From Alcanivoracaceae bacterium (lineage in GTDB: Bacteria; Pseudomonadota; Gammaproteobacteria; Pseudomonadales; Alcanivoracaceae), in NCBI GenBank assembly GCA_002706085.1, contig PAJO01000028.1, positions 217,277 through 281,276 of the forward strand: 64,000 nucleotides of DNA. The letters run 5' to 3'. Made by a program: the position numbers and the translations under genes. Positions 16,401 through 24,567 of the stretch are shown in pieces. Below the pieces are notes generated by a model. The model searched no databases. It saw only the letters and a program-made list of their open reading frames with translations, and had not been told where the DNA came from. How positions within the stretch are numbered: position 1 is the first letter of the stretch; each line of letters starts with the position of its first letter.

Positions 16401-16995
16401 CATGGAAGGCCCAGGGGGGTACCAGTTCGTCGGACGTACCCTGCAGATGTGGAATCGCTACCGGAAGACCGAGGCCTTCGAACAACCCTGGTTACTGCGC
16501 TTCTTCGATCAAATTCGTTTTTACGAAGTCAGCCACGACGAACTCAACCAGATTCGTCGGGATTTCCCCAAAGGCGAATACCCGATCAAGGTGGAAGAGA
16601 CCACCTTCAGCCTGAGTGCCTACCAGCAATTTCTGGATGACAACCAGCAAGACATTGCCAGCTTTACCGATGCACGCAACCAGGCCTTTGACGAAGAGCT
16701 GCAGCGCTGGGTGGAAAGCGGCCAGATCAACTTCCAGTCTGAACAGGATCTCGATGCTGACAATGGCACTGACGAAGTGGAAGGCACCCCGGTGGAGTCC
16801 CCCACCGCGGGGAATATCTGGAAGCTGAATGTGGCCGAGGGCGACACCGTGAACGAAGGCGACGTGGTGGCCGTACTGGAATCCATGAAGATGGAAATCG
16901 AGATCTATGCCCCCGCCTCCGGAAAGGTTGTGGCCATTGCACGCCAGGAGGGCCAGCAAATCAATGCGGGACAGGCGATCATGGTGTTGGATTGA
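13408..16995 (+). CDS. Biotin-dependent urea/guanidine carboxylase
   Basis: A 1195-residue multidomain carboxylase. Residues about 1-450 are a biotin carboxylase ([28 protein letters not shown]). Residues about 465-1070 are the KipA/KipI-like carboxyltransferase ([49 protein letters not shown]). The C-terminus is a biotin carrier domain with ESMKMEI, biotinyl Lys about 1161. The length matches bacterial urea carboxylase. The riboswitch and deiminase genes argue that guanidine is the physiological substrate; the residue that separates urea from guanidine enzymes could not be placed with confidence by eye. The product carboxyguanidine would go to the DUF1989 pair. No allophanate hydrolase follows. 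Confidence 0.95.
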   Translation: [1195 protein letters not shown]

Positions 16996-17002
16996 AGAAC
17001 AC

Positions 17003-17089
17003 CAGCTATCAGCTATCAGCTACGAGTGAAAAACATTGGGTTTATCTTTTCCTCGAAGCTGGAAGCTGATAGCTGGTAGCTGGTAGCTG
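17003..17089. repeat. Heptamer inverted repeat between convergent genes (site C)
   Basis: The left arm (17003-17026) has CAGCTAT, CAGCTAT, CAGCTAC; the right arm (17052-17089) has the complementary series ending in GGTAGCTGGTAGCTG. The arms can pair over most of their length around an AT-rich loop. It fills the whole gap between the carboxylase and the peroxidase fusion, so it may act as a bidirectional terminator. Confidence 0.75.
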
Positions 17090-17091
17090 CT

Positions 17092-20000
17092 TCAAGGCGC
17101 AGCCGTACAGCTGGCCGGCCGGCTACGCTGGTCGAAGATCAAAAAGCGATTGGTATCGATATCATCACACGCCCAGCGCTCACCACTGGGCCAGCTGACG
17201 GTCAGGTCCGCACTCATGGCCGAGCCCAAGCCAAAATGCATATCCGGCGGGTTCTGGCCATTGAAGTTGGTGTTGGCCATGGCGAAGCGGGTCTGGGTTT
17301 GCATGCCGAACTCGCCGCCGACATTGGCAGTGACCTGCACTCTGGCGCCAATGGCTTCGGTATTGGGCGACTCCCCAACCAAACGGACAGACAGGAAACG
17401 CCTGTCGAAACCATGCCCAACCTGGTTACTGAAGAACTGCAACCCGTTGGAATGATCCAGTAACGCCACATCAATATCACCATCCCGGTCATGATCCAGG
17501 CAGGTTATGCCGCGCCCCTCACTGGGGAGCAAGATGCCCCACATCACCGCTTCTTCCGTAAAACTTCCATCCCCCTGATTGATAAACAACCGGGGCAGAG
17601 AGTCGAAGTACTCCTGGGTAATGGTCTTGTACTGCTCAATCATCCCCTGGCCAAACTCGGACGATGAGGTGGATTCCGGTATCGCGCCAAATCCATTCAC
17701 GTGGAAAAGATCGAGGAAACCATCATTGTTGAAATCTGCAAAGCAGGCGCCCCAACCCCAGTTGCCATCCGCCACTCCGGCTATGTCAGTGACATTTTCC
17801 AGAATCAGATCACCCTGAACACTGTTATTACGGTACAGACGATTGCCGGTGATACCCCAGTTGGCTTCCGCTTCACCACTTGGGTCAAAAATGGAGGTCA
17901 CAAACCAATCCAGATCACCGTCATTGTCATAATCGCCCAACGCGGAGCCCATGCCGTTTTCATCAGTAATGATGGTTCTGTCGGTAATATTTTCGAATGT
18001 TCCTTCACCCTTGCCCTTCATCACCACACTGGTCCCGAAATCGGCCCCCAGCAACAGGTCCAGTTCGCCATCTGCATTGATATCGGCAAATTGTGGAGAA
18101 AAATTCCATGTCTGGGACAAATCATTATTGGACAACCCGGCCGCCACATCATTGTGTTCTACCTCGGCACCACCATTATTGACCCAGAAAACAGGCGCAG
18201 TCAGTACATTGCCCGGGGACCAGTGGGCCAAAAACATTTCCGGGTAACCATCATGGTTGGCATCCGCAAATGACATCCCATAGGTGTTACGGCTCATGCT
18301 CAAGGTCGCGACAGGATAGTAATCCCCATCTTCGTTGCTCGAATAGATCGGCAGTTTTTTCTGTTGCAGGTTCCCCAGCAGCATTTCCCGGCGGTAATCC
18401 CCATTCAGGTCAATCATTGCCGAGCCGGTAAACTTCCCACCAGGATCGTCCGTCAGCAAGTCCACAGCATCAAAGCCTAACTGGCCACCCCGGTTACGGT
18501 AGAATACCATCCCGGAGGTATCTCCACCGGCATACACCAGGTCTAGCCAGCAGTCGTCATCCAGATAGGCTGCACTGACACCACCGGCAATCATGGTGGG
18601 CTCAATGCTGACGACCGAATCCAGATTCCAGGTACCCGCATCAAAGCCATGGGGATGAAGGGGGCGCCCGATCAGATCATAGAGCCCAAAGGAAAACAGG
18701 TGCCGCGGCACAAAAACCGACAACCCTGAATTCACCGCAACCATGGAGGGCGCTTCGCTACAGCTGGCTAATTCAGCGAAGGTATCAAGCCCCGGTGCGG
18801 TGAAATTCAGCGTTACCGTTTTGGGGTAATCGCCCGGTTCCACCGGAGGATCCTCCGGGTCTGGATCCGGCTCTACCGGCAAGGTGGGATCCGCCGGTGG
18901 GTTCTCACCCACCACAAGCATATTCCCGTCAGGATCCTCTCCGGCTTCCGGGCGCCACTGATTACGGCAGGTGTGATTTTTCACACAATCATCCGTCAAC
19001 GTGCGCAGGAAAACGGTTAGCGCATTCACTTCTGAATTCGTGAGCTCCCGGTTTGGCAGCAACGCTTCTGCCAGAGCGAAACTGGATGCCGCCTGCACCG
19101 CCGCGCTATGGCCTGGCGCATAATCGTAACTTGCCATGCCAAGAAACTGGGATATCTGCTGAAGGGAGAAATCAAATCCGCTCAACGCCTGACGAGGGTT
19201 CGCGTGATATCGAATCACCTCAGAAAGATCATCAAATGTCCCAGCATGCCCGTAAGGCATGGTTACCTGCACATTCAGCAAACTCGGAACCCGGAAAGCA
19301 TATCGATCCTGTTCCACCCGTGTACTGTTCCAACGGCCGATATCGTCTTTTTCCGCTCGCATAAAACCACGGCCGATTTGCGGGAACCCCACGTTGTAGA
19401 ATTTTTCGTTGGTGAAGAAATCACCGCTGTGGCAGGCCACACAATCGAGCCCTCCCTCCTCACGAGGAGCGAAGAACAAGCGAGCCCCTTTTTTCGCTGT
19501 CGCGTTGAGCGCGCTGTCATTTCCTTCTATATAACGCTTCCATGGGCTCTCGATAAAAATCATGGAGCCCATGTATGCCGCCAGCGCGCGCTGCACATTC
19601 ACCAGCGTTATCACATCAACGGCATCTGCATCCGGCTGCTGAAACGCAGCACGAAACAAGGCGAGCCAGTTATCCCGCCCCTGCGGCAATAAAAAATCTG
19701 TATCCACCTCGCCACGCAAACGGGCGACCAGATGCTCACGGTACTGTTCTTCTGACAGGGAGCTGAACAGGTAAGCCCGCATTTCATTGTGGTTGGTCAG
19801 GGGGAATTTTGAGAAGACTTCCAGCAGCCCATCCGCCGCAGAAACGTCAAAAAGGTTACCCGTTTCCGGGGTGCGGATGGACTGGCCCTTCCCCCCTGCC
19901 CGGACTTCCTTATCGAGTACAAACACCCGCCCGTCATAGGACAGGCTGCGGTCATACAAGGACGCGTTGAATACCGTCTGGCTGTTGCGGTGCATGTTGG

Positions 20001-20481
20001 GTTTGCCATCCGCGGCGGGATCCTGGTCATTGAGGCTATTGAGCCTGCGGGGTGGGCCGACCTGAGACGCATCCAGAGGAGACACACCGACCCCCAGTGA
20101 CAGGGCATCGCTGCCCCCGAAGTCAGGCATGTGGCAGCTTGCACACGACGCAGTGAGATCACCAGAGAGAGTATGGGAAAAAAACAGTAACTGCCCCAAC
20201 TTGATCAGCGGATCCTGGGCCGGGGTTTTCTGTTGCCTCTGACGAGGCGTAGCCGGGTCACCCGTGAGTCCACGGTCAACAATGACCTGACGTAGCCATT
20301 CATCCAGGTCGGGAGGCGACGATGTGTCTGGGTCCGGGTCCACCGGCGTAGGTGTCTGAACGCTGCCCCCGCCGCCGCCAGACGAGCCACCACCACCGCC
20401 ACCGCAAGCAGCAACCGTGACACCCAGCAATACCATAACCAGTAGCCTGAAGCCCTGTGAGGAGTGCATTCCCGTGGCCAT
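17092..20481 (-). CDS. Lipoprotein fusion: di-heme cytochrome c peroxidase plus FG-GAP/VCBS and ASPIC/UnbV repeats
   Basis: The 1129-residue product starts (ATG at 20481) with a lipobox ending VAAC followed by a Gly-rich linker. Residues about 85-530 are a MauG/CcpA-type di-heme peroxidase, with heme motifs CASCH (about 113-117) and CVACH (about 350). A Pro/Asp/Glu-rich linker follows. From about residue 570 there are FG-GAP/VCBS calcium-binding repeats (DLNGDYRREMLLG, DYDNDGDLDW, DFNNDGFLDLF, DHDRDGDIDVALLD). The end is an ASPIC/UnbV domain with IGARVQVTA and LTVSWPSGE. The protein is expected at the cell envelope. The two halves usually occur as separate proteins. It could oxidise an unknown protein or small substrate using peroxide. 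Confidence 0.9.
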   Translation of the reverse strand: MATGMHSSQGFRLLVMVLLGVTVAACGGGGGGSSGGGGGSVQTPTPVDPDPDTSSPPDLDEWLRQVIVDRGLTGDPATPRQRQQKTPAQDPLIKLGQLLFFSHTLSGDLTASCASCHMPDFGGSDALSLGVGVSPLDASQVGPPRRLNSLNDQDPAADGKPNMHRNSQTVFNASLYDRSLSYDGRVFVLDKEVRAGGKGQSIRTPETGNLFDVSAADGLLEVFSKFPLTNHNEMRAYLFSSLSEEQYREHLVARLRGEVDTDFLLPQGRDNWLALFRAAFQQPDADAVDVITLVNVQRALAAYMGSMIFIESPWKRYIEGNDSALNATAKKGARLFFAPREEGGLDCVACHSGDFFTNEKFYNVGFPQIGRGFMRAEKDDIGRWNSTRVEQDRYAFRVPSLLNVQVTMPYGHAGTFDDLSEVIRYHANPRQALSGFDFSLQQISQFLGMASYDYAPGHSAAVQAASSFALAEALLPNRELTNSEVNALTVFLRTLTDDCVKNHTCRNQWRPEAGEDPDGNMLVVGENPPADPTLPVEPDPDPEDPPVEPGDYPKTVTLNFTAPGLDTFAELASCSEAPSMVAVNSGLSVFVPRHLFSFGLYDLIGRPLHPHGFDAGTWNLDSVVSIEPTMIAGGVSAAYLDDDCWLDLVYAGGDTSGMVFYRNRGGQLGFDAVDLLTDDPGGKFTGSAMIDLNGDYRREMLLGNLQQKKLPIYSSNEDGDYYPVATLSMSRNTYGMSFADANHDGYPEMFLAHWSPGNVLTAPVFWVNNGGAEVEHNDVAAGLSNNDLSQTWNFSPQFADINADGELDLLLGADFGTSVVMKGKGEGTFENITDRTIITDENGMGSALGDYDNDGDLDWFVTSIFDPSGEAEANWGITGNRLYRNNSVQGDLILENVTDIAGVADGNWGWGACFADFNNDGFLDLFHVNGFGAIPESTSSSEFGQGMIEQYKTITQEYFDSLPRLFINQGDGSFTEEAVMWGILLPSEGRGITCLDHDRDGDIDVALLDHSNGLQFFSNQVGHGFDRRFLSVRLVGESPNTEAIGARVQVTANVGGEFGMQTQTRFAMANTNFNGQNPPDMHFGLGSAMSADLTVSWPSGERWACDDIDTNRFLIFDQRSRPASCTAAP

Positions 20482-20665
20482 ACCCAAATTCCGTTGTTGT
20501 TATTCTTGGACCCTGCAACAAATGCAACAGTGTGCACCAGGTCTCATTATGCTAATTTGGGATTATGGTACGAATCTTTTCAAAAACGCCACTGAAATCT
20601 CTAATGAGGCGCTAAACCGGGCCACTTCAGGGACTGGAGGTATGCGTATAAGACCATAGCGGGGA

Positions 20666-20845
20666 TTACTGCGCCGTCACCTTCTGCTTGCCACACCGCT
20701 CGCAACGATGCACCGTCACCAGGCGCCCCTGCTTCACATCAAACTGCTTTTCCTTGCACACAACCCACTTATGAAAGCCGTGCTGACACATCCCCTTGCG
20801 CGGGGCTTTTCTAACCGGTTTTTTGAAAGGAAGGATATCGGCCAT
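20666..20845 (-). CDS. Small zinc-ribbon-like conserved protein
   Basis: The 59-residue product (MADILPFKKP start) has a CxxH-type pair CQHGFH and a CxxC knuckle CERCGKQK, plus the conserved stretch EKQFDVKQGRLVTVHRC. Short proteins of this form occur in Pseudomonas-related bacteria without assigned function. An in-frame GTG nine bases upstream is an alternative start. It diverges from rapA and its coding region overlaps only a spurious upstream extension of the rapA frame. Confidence 0.75.
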   Translation of the reverse strand: MADILPFKKPVRKAPRKGMCQHGFHKWVVCKEKQFDVKQGRLVTVHRCERCGKQKVTAQ

Positions 20846-20979
20846 AACGGTCACAATAGTGATTCAAACGCTTGCCAGCATACCGCAACCCACCTGCTTT
20901 CAGCGAGGCAGCCCCTCCCGGATAGCGCCGTCCTGCCAATGAGTTGCGCTCAGGCATCGAAGGCGCAATCCCAAACCCG

Positions 20980-20985
20980 TATAAT
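20980..20985 (+). promoter_or_regulatory. Probable -10 element of rapA
   Basis: A perfect TATAAT hexamer lies 31 bases upstream of the chosen rapA ATG. No good -35 hexamer lies at 16-18 bases, so the call rests on the -10 alone. Confidence 0.4.
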
Positions 20986-21016
20986 TCGCCTCCCCAGGAA
21001 TCAACCGGCAGTGAGT

Positions 21017-23902
21017 ATGAGTGACTTTACCCCCGGCCAGCGCTGGCTGAGCGAATCCGAAACCGAACTGGGTCTCGGTATCATCAAGGAGCTGGATTAC
21101 CGGCTTGTCACCGTGGAATACCCGGCGGTTGAAGAAGAGCGGACCTACGCCATCAATAATGCCCCCTTGTCCCGGGTGACCTTTGATGTGGGCGACACCA
21201 TCCGTACCGGGGATGAGCTGGAACTGACCGTTGCCGAGGTCAATGAGCTGAACGGCCTGAAGGTCTACATGGCCCACCCGGCCGGCGAGACAGACAACGT
21301 ACAGCCGGTACCCGAGACCCTGCTGGGCCATACCCTGAAACTGAATTCGGCCCTGGACAGACTACTTTCCAACCAGCTGGCCTCCAACCGCTGGTACGAA
21401 CTGCGTGTGGATGCCCTCAATGCCCACTGCCAGCAGCAGCAATCACGTATCCAAGGGCTGCGGGGCCCGCGAATCGATCATATTGGTCATCAGCTATACA
21501 TTGCCGATCAGGTCGCCAGCCGTTATGCCCCGCGGGTATTGCTGGCCGATGAAGTCGGGCTCGGCAAAACCATTGAGGCGGGCCTGATTCTTCATCAGCA
21601 ATTGCTCACCGGCCGCGCCAGCCGGGTGCTGGTAGTAGTGCCATCACCGCTGGTGCACCAGTGGTTTGTGGAAATGGTGCGCCGCTTCAACCTGCACTTT
21701 TCCATCTTCGATGCGGAACGTCTGGAGGCCCTGCAGCCGGAAACCAGCATTAAGGACATGCTGGCGCAGATTATTGAGGAAGAGCGCCTCGGCGAGGAAC
21801 AAGGCGAAGCGCCAGCCAACAATGATAATCCCTTCCTGTCGGAACAACTGATCCTGTGCAGCACAGACTTCCTGAGCGAATGCGATATCGACCAGCTGGC
21901 CAGCGCTGACTGGGACCTGCTGGTGGTGGACGAGGCCCATCACCTGGCGTGGTCGGAACAACACCCCAGTGACTCCTATCTACGGGTGGAAACCATTGCT
22001 CAACAGGCTCGCGGCCTGCTGCTGCTCACCGCCACCCCAGAACAGCTGGGATTGGAAAGCCACTTCGCCCGTCTGCGACTGCTGGACCCGGACCGCTACC
22101 CCAGCCTTGAGGCCTTCCGGGAAGAACAGAGCCATTATCAGGAGATCGCCCAACTGGCCGGCGAGCTGCACGACCAGCCAGACTGGGACTCCGCCCTGGT
22201 GGAAAAAGCCAAGGCTCTGCTGCCCGACATGGAGATTACCACCGATGCCCGCGACAGTGTGCTCGCCGAGCTGCTGGACCGCTCTGGCCCGGGCCGGGTC
22301 ATGTTCCGCAATACCCGCCACAATATTGCCGGTTTCCCGCTGCGGCACGTCCACGGCAGCCCCCTGCCGCTCCCCGATGAGTATCGCTACGATCAGGATG
22401 AAGAACTGGAAGGCCACCTACACCCGGAAACCCTTTACCACGATGATCGCTGGTGCACGCTGGACCCACGGGTAACGTGGCTGGAGCAGTTCTTCAAACA
22501 GCACCGCCACGACAAGGTGCTGGTGATTTGCGCCAGCCGCCATACCGCCAGCGACCTGCATGCCCATTGCAACTACAAACTCGGCATGAACATCGCCATG
22601 TTCCATGAAGACATGGACCTGATTGAACGGGACCGCGCTGCGGCCTTCTTTGCCGATGACGTGGATGGCGCCCAGGCGCTGATCTGCTCAGAGATCGGCT
22701 CTGAAGGGCGTAACTTCCAGTTTGCCCATCACCTTGTATTGCTGGACCTGCCACTAAACCCGGATCTGCTGGAGCAGCGCATTGGCCGACTGGACCGTAT
22801 CGGGCAGCGCGAAGATATCCAGATTCATGTTCCCTACTTTGAAGGGCACGCCCAGGAAGTGCTGTTCCGTTGGTACCACGAGGGCATGAATGCCTTTGAG
22901 CACACCAACCCGGCCGGCCACGATATCTACCTGCGCAGCCGCGATGCGCTCGAGCCGCTGCTGAGCAGCGATCCGGAATACACCGCCATTGATGCGCTGG
23001 TCGCCGACACCCGTGTGATCGCGGATGAACTGCACACCCTGATGGAAACCGGTCGCGACCGTTTGCTGGAACTCAGTTCCTGCGATACAGATCGTGCCGA
23101 TGCACTGCGGGACGAGCTGGCGCAAGCCGATGCCCAGTCTCCCCTGCCCTTCATGCAACGTGTCTTCGATCGTTACGGTGTGGATCAGGAAGAACATTCC
23201 GATACCGCCGTGATCCTCAAGCCTGGCCCGCACATGCGCGACGCCTTCCCCGGTCTGCCGGACGAAGGGATTACCATGACCGACGACCGTGCCACCGCGC
23301 TGGCCCGGGACGACATGCAATTCATGACCTGGGAACACCCCATGGTCACAGGCAGCCTGGAAATGATCCTTGGCGAAAACCGCGGCAAGGCCGCCGTCAG
23401 CCTGCTGAAGAATCCCCGCATCAAACCCGGCACCCTGCTGATCGAAGCCATCTACACGGTGGAATCCATGGCCCCCCGTTACCTGCAGGCAGACCGCTTT
23501 CTGCCCTGCACCGTGATCCGTCACCTGCTCGATGCCAACGGCAAGAACATCAGCCAGGCGATCAGCCATGAGGGGCTCAGCCAGCAGTGCCACAAGATGG
23601 ACAAGGCCCTCAGCCGCAAGATTGTCTCTAGCCAGAAAACGCTGCTGGAAAAACTGCTCAAGGCCAATGACGTGGCTGCGTGCAAGGAAGCTGACGACGT
23701 GGTGGCAGCCGCACTCATTGCCATGCGCGAAGAGCAGAACCATGAACTTGCCCGTTTGAAGGCCCTGCAGGCCAAGAATCCGGCGGTGCGTGATGAAGAA
23801 ATCACCGCACTGGAACAGCAGACCGCGCAACTGGAAAAGCTGATTGGCGATGCCCAGTGTCAGCTCAATGCTGTCCGCGTCATTGTTGCCGCAGGAGAAT
23901 AA
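21017..23902 (+). CDS. rapA: RNA polymerase-associated ATPase RapA (HepA)
   Basis: The start at 21017 (MSDFTPGQRWLSESE) gives 961 residues, close to the usual 968 of RapA, and removes a non-homologous 103-codon extension. N-terminal Tudor-like domains are followed by a SWI2/SNF2 ATPase: Walker A ADEVGLGKTIEAG (about 177), DEAH box VVDEAHHLAW, LLTATPEQ and the helicase C part with SEIGSEGRNFQFAHHL and QRIGRLDRIGQ. A long C-terminal domain completes the protein. RapA recycles stalled RNA polymerase. The carboxylesterase gene begins two bases after its stop, so the two form an operon. Confidence 0.97.
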   Translation: MSDFTPGQRWLSESETELGLGIIKELDYRLVTVEYPAVEEERTYAINNAPLSRVTFDVGDTIRTGDELELTVAEVNELNGLKVYMAHPAGETDNVQPVPETLLGHTLKLNSALDRLLSNQLASNRWYELRVDALNAHCQQQQSRIQGLRGPRIDHIGHQLYIADQVASRYAPRVLLADEVGLGKTIEAGLILHQQLLTGRASRVLVVVPSPLVHQWFVEMVRRFNLHFSIFDAERLEALQPETSIKDMLAQIIEEERLGEEQGEAPANNDNPFLSEQLILCSTDFLSECDIDQLASADWDLLVVDEAHHLAWSEQHPSDSYLRVETIAQQARGLLLLTATPEQLGLESHFARLRLLDPDRYPSLEAFREEQSHYQEIAQLAGELHDQPDWDSALVEKAKALLPDMEITTDARDSVLAELLDRSGPGRVMFRNTRHNIAGFPLRHVHGSPLPLPDEYRYDQDEELEGHLHPETLYHDDRWCTLDPRVTWLEQFFKQHRHDKVLVICASRHTASDLHAHCNYKLGMNIAMFHEDMDLIERDRAAAFFADDVDGAQALICSEIGSEGRNFQFAHHLVLLDLPLNPDLLEQRIGRLDRIGQREDIQIHVPYFEGHAQEVLFRWYHEGMNAFEHTNPAGHDIYLRSRDALEPLLSSDPEYTAIDALVADTRVIADELHTLMETGRDRLLELSSCDTDRADALRDELAQADAQSPLPFMQRVFDRYGVDQEEHSDTAVILKPGPHMRDAFPGLPDEGITMTDDRATALARDDMQFMTWEHPMVTGSLEMILGENRGKAAVSLLKNPRIKPGTLLIEAIYTVESMAPRYLQADRFLPCTVIRHLLDANGKNISQAISHEGLSQQCHKMDKALSRKIVSSQKTLLEKLLKANDVAACKEADDVVAAALIAMREEQNHELARLKALQAKNPAVRDEEITALEQQTAQLEKLIGDAQCQLNAVRVIVAAGE

Positions 23903-23904
23903 TC

Positions 23905-24567
23905 ATGACCGCACGACTCAACTGCATCGAAATCGAACCGACCCAGCCTGCCGTGGCCAGTGTTATCTGGCTGCACGGCCTGGGCGCCAGTGGCCACGAC
24001 TTCGAGCCCATCGTGCCAGAGCTGCAGCTACCTGCAGATCTGCCTGTGCGGTTTCTCTTCCCTCATGCTCCCAACATCCCGGTCACCGTCAACGGCGGCA
24101 TGGTGATGCCCGCCTGGTACGATATTCTCGCCATGGACATCGACCGCAAGGTGGATGAACACGGAGTCCTCGCTTCAGCTGACGCCGTGGACGCCCTGAT
24201 CGCGCGGGAAATCGAACGGGGCATTGCCAGCAATCGCATTGTTATCGCCGGCTTTTCCCAGGGCGGCGCGGTGGCTTATCAGTGTGCGCTACGCCACCCG
24301 AGCCCCTTGGCGGGGCTACTCACCCTCTCCACCTATATGGCCATGCCGGTCACGCCCAGCGAAGCCAATCGCCAACTGCCAGTCATGGTCAGCCACGGCA
24401 GCATGGACCCGGTGGTCCCGGAACAGCTCGGCCGGCGCGCCGTCGCAAGCCTGCAAGACATGGGCCTTGAGCCGGAATATCACCACTACCCCATGGAACA
24501 TATGGTGTGTCTGGAGCAAATTCGGGATATTGGCCAATGGCTTAACCGCCAGCTCCGCCGGAAGTAA
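23905..24567 (+). CDS. Carboxylesterase / phospholipase-family alpha/beta hydrolase
   Basis: The ATG at 23905 has CAGGAGAA upstream and follows rapA by two bases. The 220-residue product shows the Abhydrolase_2 plan: WLHGLGASGHDF oxyanion segment, nucleophile elbow GFSQGG, acid in HGSMDPVVP and His in YPMEHMV. The family cleaves short esters or lysophospholipids and includes Pseudomonas esterase II. Its last 26 bases overlap, tail to tail, the transglutaminase-fold gene on the other strand. Confidence 0.94.
   Translation: MTARLNCIEIEPTQPAVASVIWLHGLGASGHDFEPIVPELQLPADLPVRFLFPHAPNIPVTVNGGMVMPAWYDILAMDIDRKVDEHGVLASADAVDALIAREIERGIASNRIVIAGFSQGGAVAYQCALRHPSPLAGLLTLSTYMAMPVTPSEANRQLPVMVSHGSMDPVVPEQLGRRAVASLQDMGLEPEYHHYPMEHMVCLEQIRDIGQWLNRQLRRK

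Noticed and set aside
13408-16995. Acetyl-CoA or pyruvate carboxylase as identity of the biotin enzyme
   Set aside because: The carboxyltransferase part is of the KipA/KipI (allophanate hydrolase subunit-like) type, not the acyl-CoA or pyruvate type.
22754-23830. 358-codon open frame antisense to rapA
   Set aside because: No support; lies within the conserved C-terminal part of RapA.
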